Shown here in pieces: positions 38,660-45,196 of a DNA stretch of 45,196 nt. The number at the start of each line of letters is the position of its first letter. Position 1 is the stretch's first letter. The translations under genes and the position numbers were made by a program. Location: assembly GCA_021372585.1 (NCBI GenBank), contig JAJFUD010000019.1:1-45196 (forward strand). The letters are read 5' to 3'. Below the pieces are notes generated by a model. That model worked only from the letters and a program-made list of their open reading frames with translations, ran no database searches and had not been told where the DNA came from. The DNA is from a bacterium. Its GTDB lineage: Bacteria > Caldisericota > Caldisericia > UBA6126.

Positions 38660-41168
38660 TTGCCATAATATCCTGTACCGGTCTTTTTTTGCGATATCGG
38701 AGTTTTTTTCGACGAAGGATGACATGCCTACCAATGCCTTGTATGGCTTCATTCAGACTATTTTTCGGATCGTACAGCTAACCAACCCGACTCATATTAT
38801 TTTTTGCCTTGATTCCAAGGAAAAAACGGTCAGAACGGAAGTATTGGAGACTTACAAAGCCAATCGACCGGTGATGCCGGACAAGATGATTCTTCAGATG
38901 AATGAGATGATCGATACGGTTCTACCGGCTATGCAAATCCCCTATTATGCAAAACCGGGGGTGGAAGCAGATGATATCATCGCTACTTTTACAGCAAAAT
39001 GCAAGCATGAAATCGATCAAATTCTCATTTTAAGCAGTGACAGAGATTTGTGGCAACTGCTGGAGGAGGATAAAACCAGGATCATCTCTCCGGCTCAAAG
39101 CAAGAGAGAAGTCGACTTTTTCACAAAAGCTGACTTGCTTTCCAAAGTCGGAATCTCGCCTGATCAGGTGGTGGATTATAAATCGATCATCGGTGACCCT
39201 TCAGACAATATCCAAGGAATCCCGGGAGTCGGTCCCAAAACTGCCCAAAAGTGGCTGGCTCAATACCATTCCCTGGATCATATATTGGCAAGTGACCCGA
39301 GTCCCTCACCCAAAATCAGGGAATATGAAGCCATACTGAGAAGAAATCAAACATTGATCAAGCTGGATGTTGAAGTGCCTATAGAGATCAAAACCATGGA
39401 GGAGTATGCTTTCCATGGTTGGGATTGGAACCGATTGGAACCTGTCTTGCGGCGCTACCAATTTCAATCCTTACTCAGACGATATCTTCCCTCCAAAAAG
39501 GCATACCTGGACTCGGGCGTCCAGAGTTTCCCGTTATTCTCAACGGAGCCGAACAAGACACCGTTCCTTTTTTGCTGGTTGGAAGAACCACAATTGTATA
39601 TCTGTAACGGACAGGAGATTCAAACTCATGATATGAGCACATGGACAGAGGATTCTCTTTTTTCTGCTCCCTCTTGGATGGGGGAGCTAAAAAGACAGTG
39701 GTTTTCACCAGAAGCTGTCTCGCTGTTCTTTGACCTGAAAACGATAGCCCATCGGTTATGTTTAACCAGTGAAGAGCTTAGAACCATGCAGGTTGACGAT
39801 ATCATGATCATGTGGTATCTGCAGGATCCTAACCGTAAGGGATATACCTTTCAGGACTGGCTGTTGGTGCAAACCAATCAGGACCACCCGGGTGTCTCTG
39901 AGGTAATCCATGCGGTGGAGAAAACCAGGCAAGGATTAAAGGAACATCAATTAGAAAAGGTATACCGCACGTTAGAGATTCCGTTGATACCCTGTCTGTT
40001 TGAAATGGAGAATCAAGGAGTGCATCTTTCCAAGCAGAAACTTTTTGCAGCCAAAAAAACACTGTACTGGCAGCAAAAATCTATCGAAAAAGCGATTTAC
40101 CAACAGACCGGAGAGGTCTTTAACCTACAATCCTCCAAACAACTCGCTTTGATTCTGTATGACAAAATCCATCTTCCTCCCCTGAAAAAAACCAAAACGG
40201 GGTTCTCTACGGATGCAGAAACGTTAGAGAGGCTTGCCCCTCTCCATCCGGTGGTGGCTTTAGTTCTACAATACAGGGAAGTGACGAAAATACTCAACAC
40301 CTATCTGGAACCTATGGAGAAATGGCTAGATGCCAACCAACTGATTCACACGAATTACATTCAAGCCGGACCTTCAACAGGTCGCCTCACCAGTATCCAT
40401 CCAAATTTACAAGCTTTACCCGTTCAATCGGAAACCGGCACCTCGGTCCGCTCTTTATTCGAGGTGAGAAAAAAAGAGAATATTTTTATCAGTGCGGATT
40501 ATTCCCAGATAGACCTGCGGGTACTCGCTCATTTATCGCAGGACCCTGTGATGAGTGCGGTTTTTGTACAACAGGGGGATATTCATGACAGCACGGCAAG
40601 GAGCTTATTCCATCTCTCTCCGAAAGAAACACCTACTCCTGCTATGAGGAAATTAGCCAAGACAGTCCAGTTTGGTATTATTTATGGCATGAGTCCTTAT
40701 GGACTATCCCAAGCTTTATCCATGACCGATGGGGAAGCCGTTGACTATATCCAGGCTTATTTTTCTGTGTATAAGGGGGTGCAAAGCTTTATCCAGCAAA
40801 CCATCCGGGAGGCAACCATAAAAACTTATGCAGAGACGATTTCCGGAAGAAAACGTCCCATACCGGAGTTATCAAGTTCCCGGAAAAATGTACGGCAGCT
40901 CGGGGAAAGGCTAGCGGTCAACACGACTGTGCAAGGGAGTTCTGCGGATATCCTGAAAAGCGCGATGATACACCTTAGTCAGGCTCTGTGGGGTACTGCC
41001 TCTTCTATGATTTTCACCATTCATGACGAGATCATTTTGGAAGTCCCAAAGGACGAGTGTGATCAGGTTTCTGTCTTAGTCAAGGACAAGATGGAGAAGG
41101 CTTGGTCTCTTTCCGTGCCATTGGTCATACACCTTGCTACCGGGTTCGACCTGGGTCATATGAAATGA
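38637..41168 (+). CDS. polA: DNA polymerase I, proofreading domain degenerate
   Basis: 843 residues from ATG 38637, chosen over an upstream in-frame ATG because GGGAG lies 9 bases before it. The N-terminal 5'-nuclease domain (about 1-290) has VDCHN, VEADD, SSDRD and the helix-hairpin-helix GDPSDN-x-x-GIPGVGPKTA (near 185). The middle domain (about 300-450) lacks the Asp-x-Glu of exonuclease motif I, so 3'-5' proofreading is probably absent, as in Taq and Bacillus Pol I. The polymerase domain has motif A DYSQIDLR (near 620), motif B R-x-x-x-K-x-x-x-F-x-x-YG (near 670) and motif C HDEIILEVP (near 796). The gene repairs and matures Okazaki fragments. Its stop overlaps the coaE start (ATGA). Confidence 0.96.
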   Translation: MKTLLLVDCHNILYRSFFAISEFFSTKDDMPTNALYGFIQTIFRIVQLTNPTHIIFCLDSKEKTVRTEVLETYKANRPVMPDKMILQMNEMIDTVLPAMQIPYYAKPGVEADDIIATFTAKCKHEIDQILILSSDRDLWQLLEEDKTRIISPAQSKREVDFFTKADLLSKVGISPDQVVDYKSIIGDPSDNIQGIPGVGPKTAQKWLAQYHSLDHILASDPSPSPKIREYEAILRRNQTLIKLDVEVPIEIKTMEEYAFHGWDWNRLEPVLRRYQFQSLLRRYLPSKKAYLDSGVQSFPLFSTEPNKTPFLFCWLEEPQLYICNGQEIQTHDMSTWTEDSLFSAPSWMGELKRQWFSPEAVSLFFDLKTIAHRLCLTSEELRTMQVDDIMIMWYLQDPNRKGYTFQDWLLVQTNQDHPGVSEVIHAVEKTRQGLKEHQLEKVYRTLEIPLIPCLFEMENQGVHLSKQKLFAAKKTLYWQQKSIEKAIYQQTGEVFNLQSSKQLALILYDKIHLPPLKKTKTGFSTDAETLERLAPLHPVVALVLQYREVTKILNTYLEPMEKWLDANQLIHTNYIQAGPSTGRLTSIHPNLQALPVQSETGTSVRSLFEVRKKENIFISADYSQIDLRVLAHLSQDPVMSAVFVQQGDIHDSTARSLFHLSPKETPTPAMRKLAKTVQFGIIYGMSPYGLSQALSMTDGEAVDYIQAYFSVYKGVQSFIQQTIREATIKTYAETISGRKRPIPELSSSRKNVRQLGERLAVNTTVQGSSADILKSAMIHLSQALWGTASSMIFTIHDEIILEVPKDECDQVSVLVKDKMEKAWSLSVPLVIHLATGFDLGHMK

Positions 41169-41806
41169 AGCGAACCTGCATCGGGATAACAGGCTATATG
41201 GGTACCGGCAAAAGTACCGTCGCCAGCATTCTTTCAAAAATAACCGGTTGGTTCCCGATTTCTCTCGATCGGTTGGGCCATGAAGCTTATCTGGAGGATG
41301 GTGTGCGGGAGAAAGTGCAAGCACATTTCGGATCTTCTGTCTTCTATCAGGATGGATCTGTCAACCGTAAAGCGATCGGCAGGATCGTATTTCATTCAGA
41401 AATGGAAAAAAAGTGGCTTGAAAATTTATTATGGCCTGTAATATTCAAAAAGACCCAAAAATTGATTACAAAGCATAAACAATGCATTCTGGACGGTGTC
41501 ATTTTGTTTCCGTCCGGTTTGGTAAAATATTGCGGGTGCGTTCTCATCGTTCAAGCCCGTTGGTCGATTCTACAGGAGAGAGTTCAATCGAAAGGGGTTT
41601 CGGAAGAACAATTGAAGAAGATGTTGGCTTCCCAAACAAGCTTCCTTTGGCAGGAATATAAGGATACGCCAATACTAACGGTGAACAATGAGGATTCGTA
41701 TCCGGAACTGGTCAGCGCTTTGGCTTTGCTCTGGCAGGAGCGTTTACAGCCTCTTTTTGATGTGGAAAAATCAACAAAGACCAGACGATCAACGGGTATA
41801 GAATAG
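41165..41806 (+). CDS. coaE: Dephospho-CoA kinase
   Basis: Last step of coenzyme A synthesis: phosphorylates dephospho-CoA at the ribose 3'-OH. 213 residues from ATG 41165, which overlaps the polA stop as ATGA, so translation is probably coupled. The P-loop GYMGTGKS is at residues 10-17, followed by the SLDRLGHEAY region that holds the catalytic Asp, and LLWPVIFKK matches the family's L-x-x-P-x-[IV] helix. The protein is more diverged than usual. polA-coaE adjacency is common in bacteria and supports the call. The last 95 bases overlap the convergent membrane protein gene. Confidence 0.88.
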   Translation: MKRTCIGITGYMGTGKSTVASILSKITGWFPISLDRLGHEAYLEDGVREKVQAHFGSSVFYQDGSVNRKAIGRIVFHSEMEKKWLENLLWPVIFKKTQKLITKHKQCILDGVILFPSGLVKYCGCVLIVQARWSILQERVQSKGVSEEQLKKMLASQTSFLWQEYKDTPILTVNNEDSYPELVSALALLWQERLQPLFDVEKSTKTRRSTGIE

Positions 41807-42209
41807 GACCCAGCGAGAGAGAAAATAGGACAAAGAAAGACAGCCAATTCGATGGATGGGTGAGAGTTTGACTGATAATTTCCCCTCCAGACACCACACA
41901 ATCGATGAGTAACAGACAAAGGCATCCCAGCAGAGTGAAGGTTATCTGTTTCCAAGGAAAAGACTGTTGTTTGCTTGGAAAGGGTAAGCACCAAGTCAAA
42001 GCAGCTAAAAACGGGTATTGAAGGTTGATACCTCTATAATACGGTATAGGGCGAACATAGGGGGTTTTCGGTCCCAACCAGGTTTGCAACAAGAACCTGA
42101 CAACAGATAGTTTAATCCAGAGATAGGGCATGACCAACAAGAGAGAACCTAAGAAGAAGAAACCCAAATACAGAAAAAAACGAAACGCTACTGATTTTTT
42201 GCGATCCAT
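41712..42209 (-). CDS. Small membrane protein, candidate exosortase partner
   Basis: 165 residues if read from ATG 42209, which has GGATGG 5 bases upstream; an ATG at 42218 is an alternative. Three or four hydrophobic helices are visible: near the start (FFLYLGFFFLGSLLL), one around ITFTLLGCLCLLLI, and one or two in the last third (FFVLFSLSLGPILYPLIVW). It ends in a basic tail (ARAKPKR). The start overlaps the end of the exosortase gene by about 20 bases, so the two are translationally coupled. I recall that XrtH-type exosortases often have a companion membrane protein beside them, and this may be it, but I cannot confirm the family. The 3' end overlaps coaE by 95 bases. Confidence 0.65.
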   Translation of the reverse strand: MDRKKSVAFRFFLYLGFFFLGSLLLVMPYLWIKLSVVRFLLQTWLGPKTPYVRPIPYYRGINLQYPFLAALTWCLPFPSKQQSFPWKQITFTLLGCLCLLLIDCVVSGGEIISQTLTHPSNWLSFFVLFSLSLGPILYPLIVWSLLIFPHQKEAVNAPARAKPKR

Positions 42210-42721
42210 GCTGTCCATCCAAAATAAAAACCCACGATGAGCAATAAAAAGCTGGATTGCCAAATGAGGGTGTGCCAGAGATGAAAAGAGGAGAGAGAAA
42301 TCCTTCCGATTTGTATGAGTAACGTTAAACGGAGAAAGTTGACGGTACCGGTCAGCAGTACTGCGAATAGGAGCCCCGTCCCTTTATGTTTCCAGGTGGT
42401 TGGATAGCCAATGATAAAGCTGGTTAGGATCGAGAACGGATAGATGCCTGTACAATCCGGCACAATCATATACTTCAATTTTGTTCCATCCAGAATCTGG
42501 AAAGCAAATTGCGAGTCAAGAAAATGGGATTCATAGGGAATCTGCAACAAGGAGAGGATTTTCGATAAAATCAAGCTGGTTACCTGAATTAAAACAGATT
42601 CTACCCCACGCAGAGAGGTGACCAACAAAAGCACCAGCAGCGTGATGCCTGAAAGCAAGACAAACCGAAATACCGGATCTAACCACCATTTTGTTTTTTT
42701 GAGCTGTTTATTTTTCTTCAT
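42188..42721 (-). CDS. Exosortase (XrtH-like), sorts IPTL/PEP-CTERM-type proteins
   Basis: 177 residues, a compact size typical of the XrtH class. A multi-pass membrane cysteine transpeptidase expected to cut C-terminal sorting signals. The catalytic-type residues are all present: Cys90 in VPDCTGIYPF, Arg131 in VNFLRL (41 residues later) and a His at 147 or 150 in FHLWHTL. About five hydrophobic helices surround these. The neighbouring S8 protease ends with a matching sorting signal. The ATG at 42721 is the only plausible start in this frame; it has no Shine-Dalgarno site and lies immediately after a terminator T run. Family assignment to exosortase/archaeosortase is firm; the XrtH subclass is inferred from size and substrate. 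Confidence 0.85.
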   Translation of the reverse strand: MKKNKQLKKTKWWLDPVFRFVLLSGITLLVLLLVTSLRGVESVLIQVTSLILSKILSLLQIPYESHFLDSQFAFQILDGTKLKYMIVPDCTGIYPFSILTSFIIGYPTTWKHKGTGLLFAVLLTGTVNFLRLTLLIQIGRISLSSFHLWHTLIWQSSFLLLIVGFYFGWTAWIAKNQ

Positions 42722-42725
42722 CGTT

Positions 42726-42764
42726 AAAAAAAAGACACCTGGTTTTTGTCAACCAGGTGTCTTT
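42726..42764 (-). terminator. Rho-independent terminator of the S8 protease gene
   Basis: A perfect 14-bp stem AAAGACACCTGGTT / AACCAGGTGTCTTT with a 6-base loop, followed on the - strand by a T run. It lies between the protease stop (42785) and the exosortase ATG (42721), so it would separate the protease transcript from the exosortase gene. There is no long T run on the + side. Confidence 0.9.
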
Positions 42765-42784
42765 GGATCAAAGTAATATGAAAG

Positions 42785-45196
42785 CTACGCTTGTTTCTTG
42801 GCAACCAAGCCTTTGCGAATGCCGAATAATCCAATGCCCAGTAGTAAAGCGCCTAATAACAATAAGGTGGTGCGGTTCATCACGGGAATGGGTTGTTCAG
42901 CAGGTAAATCTGAGAATCCACCGGAGTAAACAATAGCGTATTTAACCGGTCCGCCAGGTGCTTTCGGTAAACTCGAAGGAATCACACTGATACGGTACTC
43001 CCCTTTAATTTTGGGCTTCGGGATAATAATTCTTTCTACATTGTTCAGGGTGTCGGTACCGGTGGCCATAGGGACCGAGATGTTCGGATCCTGGGTGGGG
43101 GGTTGACCGAATTGGTTACCGCGGTAAACGATACCAGCCGGATCGACTACCACTAAGTCCAGGTTGTGCTTTAATACCGGCCATGTGTTCGGGGCGGCCG
43201 ATTCATCAGACCAGACTAAGGTAACCTCGAAGGGGACGTCGGTATTGTCCACGTTCACTTTATAAGAGATCACATCGGCGTCAATACCGGTGATGTTATC
43301 GTCAAAACGCTGTACTCTCGGAGCGAGTGGGAATAACGCTTTGTAGATATTCAAACGACCCCATCCCTGGCTGGTGTCTGCGATATGCTGTGTATCATCA
43401 AAGGCTTCATCAATACGCTGTCCATCCAGAATCTGGTCATATTGGTTCGGATAACCTGTCATAGCCATATTGGTGGCGCCATGAATCAGGGTAGCTTTAA
43501 CCAAAGAGGCGGTGGGCATGGGAGCGATCGTTAAGTCATGCAAGGCGACATAATACTGTCTGGTGATTAAGGCAGCACCGGAGACAAAGGCAGCCGAAGT
43601 ACTGGTACCGCTCATATAGACGTAGTTTGTGTTGGAAGGTCTGACAAAATTCCACTCAAACGGATAATCCTGTCTTCCGGTGGTTCTGCCGGGAGGTCCC
43701 GATCTGCCGAATGTAGTGGATAAATGAGAGGACAGGTTGCTGATAATCATCGTGCCGGGTGCCACTAGATCCGGCTTGATACGACCATCCGAAGTTCTGC
43801 CGCGGGTGCTGATAGAAGCCATCGCGAATTTACCGGCAGTCTGCTGTACAAATTTGGTGGCGTCTACTGAATCCGGATACCCTCTCTCAATATCGACTCT
43901 CTCGTTTTCTTCATAGGGAGGCGGGAAGTTCGCGGCATCCAATGGCTGGTTGCCATCGGCTATCTTATCGGCGGCGATCACGTCGCCCCAGTTGGGCAAA
44001 TCGGTGGCGCCGGTCAGGAACAAACCAAAGTTAGCGCGAGGAGTAGGCGAACCTGCATCCTGATTGCCGTAATAAATATCCAGGGTAGGTCGGTAATTTT
44101 CACAGGCACCGACGGTAAGACCGTTTTTCACGGGAGCGGGGGCGAAGAACTGCTGGTTCTCGCCGTCTTTTCTTGGATTTCCGAACATGAGGTCGTTATC
44201 GACATCATCTCCGGAGTCTACGATACCGTCCAGGTCTCGGTCGCGGCCATTATCACCGGCCGCCCAAACCGTCAGGAAATCAGGCTGGTAATACTGGAAG
44301 TTGTCCACGATACGGGATATCACGTTGTAATCGTACGTATTGAATACAGGAGACCCCGGATCCGGGGAATACGTCTGGTAAGCCCGAATAAAATAATACC
44401 ACCAGCTGTTGTTCATCACATGAGCCCGAACAGGAGCTCTGTAATAGGCGTCATACATCGCAAAATTGATGTTGCCGGCCACCCCTTCAAAGTTCGGGCT
44501 GAGAGGGGTGGTGTCTCCCTCTTCCGGATAGAAGGAGGTAGGAGTGGTGATAGGGTGGTTGCGGGGACCGAAAACCTCTCCGGCGACCTGTGGTACATCG
44601 TGATAGGTGGTGACTTCACGCTGACCGGGATCATATCCCGGCAGGAGGTCATATTTGTAAGCGACTTCGTTGGTCCAGTTGAAGATGGCAGGATGCTCTG
44701 TCCCGCCCGGGGGCGCGGCTAAATCCCAGATGGCCGGTAAGGTGTGCTGGGTATGGTATTTGGCAGGCCATCTGGCCGGCCAGCGCTGATCTTGGTATTG
44801 GTAAGAGGAGTTGGGTCTGGAGGTGTCGTCCCATCGCCAGTTCGCCGTCATACGCTGGACAATGATACCGGCGCCTGGAGCGATGCCTTTGTATTGCCCG
44901 CCGGAAGCACTGCCGTTTCCGGCAATGATGCCGGTCACATGGGTACCATGTCCCCAGACATCGTTCCAGTAACGGCCGTTGTTGGGAGCTCGAACACGAC
45001 CGGCATCCTGGCGGAAGGCAAACCAATACTGGTCTTTGACCGGGGGATTGGAGAAGTAGTTGACTCCGCCGTAATCCTGGTATGTCATATCCGGAGCGTA
45101 TTTATACGCATATCTGACCCGACCACGGAAATCCTGGTGAAGAGAGGTATAACTACCATTGTCCAGTCCGCTGTCAAAGACGGCGACAGTCTGTCC
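42785..45196 (-). CDS. Subtilisin-like (S8) protease with exosortase sorting signal (5' end missing)
   Basis: The frame runs open to the window edge, so the N-terminus (signal peptide and any propeptide) is missing; the ATG at 45088 is internal. The catalytic triad is complete in the window: Asp in VAVFDSGLD (45175-45173), His in GHGTHVTGI (44950-44948) and Ser in SGTSTSAAF (near 43604). An acidic loop DRDLDGIVDSGDDVDND (near 44220) may bind calcium. After the protease domain comes a KP-43-type C-terminal beta barrel (EVTLVWSDES, NLDLVVVDP, NNVERIIIP). The last 34 residues form an exosortase sorting signal. It is expected to be exported and anchored by the neighbouring exosortase, and may process other surface proteins (inference). 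Confidence 0.93.
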   Translation of the reverse strand, partial: GQTVAVFDSGLDNGSYTSLHQDFRGRVRYAYKYAPDMTYQDYGGVNYFSNPPVKDQYWFAFRQDAGRVRAPNNGRYWNDVWGHGTHVTGIIAGNGSASGGQYKGIAPGAGIIVQRMTANWRWDDTSRPNSSYQYQDQRWPARWPAKYHTQHTLPAIWDLAAPPGGTEHPAIFNWTNEVAYKYDLLPGYDPGQREVTTYHDVPQVAGEVFGPRNHPITTPTSFYPEEGDTTPLSPNFEGVAGNINFAMYDAYYRAPVRAHVMNNSWWYYFIRAYQTYSPDPGSPVFNTYDYNVISRIVDNFQYYQPDFLTVWAAGDNGRDRDLDGIVDSGDDVDNDLMFGNPRKDGENQQFFAPAPVKNGLTVGACENYRPTLDIYYGNQDAGSPTPRANFGLFLTGATDLPNWGDVIAADKIADGNQPLDAANFPPPYEENERVDIERGYPDSVDATKFVQQTAGKFAMASISTRGRTSDGRIKPDLVAPGTMIISNLSSHLSTTFGRSGPPGRTTGRQDYPFEWNFVRPSNTNYVYMSGTSTSAAFVSGAALITRQYYVALHDLTIAPMPTASLVKATLIHGATNMAMTGYPNQYDQILDGQRIDEAFDDTQHIADTSQGWGRLNIYKALFPLAPRVQRFDDNITGIDADVISYKVNVDNTDVPFEVTLVWSDESAAPNTWPVLKHNLDLVVVDPAGIVYRGNQFGQPPTQDPNISVPMATGTDTLNNVERIIIPKPKIKGEYRISVIPSSLPKAPGGPVKYAIVYSGGFSDLPAEQPIPVMNRTTLLLLGALLLGIGLFGIRKGLVAKKQA
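42788..42889 (-). other. IPTL-CTERM-like sorting signal of the S8 protease
   Basis: The C-terminal 34 residues begin IPVMN, continue with a Leu/Gly-rich transmembrane helix and end in a basic cluster (RKG, then KK). This three-part layout is that of PEP-CTERM/IPTL-CTERM signals. The usual IPTL is replaced by IPVM. It is the only such signal found in the window. Confidence 0.8.

Noticed and set aside
1-45196. CRISPR arrays, insertion sequences, prophage genes or attachment sites
   Set aside because: No evenly spaced direct repeats, transposase motifs, integrases or phage structural genes were seen; the tRNA has no flanking integrase or duplicated 3' end.

Overview
The window (roughly half G+C by eye) is bacterial and splits into three blocks. 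Positions 1-34,278 hold four consecutive same-strand genes for giant secreted proteins: the first is cut by the window start (1,649 residues visible), and the others have 3,171, 3,601 and 2,951 residues. They are paralogues. Each complete one starts with a Sec signal peptide and an N-terminal region carrying dockerin-like calcium loops with a GD[I/L]RL signature. A long shared core follows, marked by a YPGGQ-x-HTGR motif, a Cys-Cys pair and a canonical EF-hand loop. Each ends with two or three Ig-like modules and a 'copper amine oxidase N-terminal' type (stalk) domain. They differ by whole-module insertions: a nidogen-like beta domain in the second and third, a roughly 480-residue calcium-loop array in the third, and a small beta insertion in the second. 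The spacers are 61, 27 and 60 bases, each start has a strong Shine-Dalgarno site, and the first clear terminator comes after the fourth gene. A single very long transcript is therefore possible.

Positions 34,349-41,806 are a compact housekeeping block on the + strand: uvrB, serS, a tRNA-Ser(UGA) 22 bases after serS, a CPBP-family membrane protein, polA (proofreading domain degenerate) and coaE. Several of these genes overlap: uvrB/serS by 77 bases, the membrane protein/polA by 23, and polA/coaE by 4.

Positions 41,712-45,196 are on the - strand: a small membrane protein, a compact exosortase of the XrtH size class, and a subtilisin-like (S8) protease whose C-terminus is an IPTL-CTERM-like sorting signal (IPVMN, then a hydrophobic helix, then a basic tail). 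This looks like an exosortase next to one of its own substrates. The protease is cut by the window end, but all three catalytic residues are visible.

Organism: stalk domains, tRNA with encoded CCA and a polA-coaE pair are compatible with a Firmicutes-like or deep-branching anaerobic lineage. An exosortase and a PEP-CTERM-like signal imply a cell envelope with more than a simple Gram-positive wall. I cannot name a phylum with confidence; lineages such as Caldisericota or Atribacterota are only a guess.

Working model (inference): the giant proteins are calcium-stabilised surface or sheath proteins. The exosortase-anchored protease could process surface proteins. None of the giant proteins carries the exosortase signal, so they must be held at the surface in another way.
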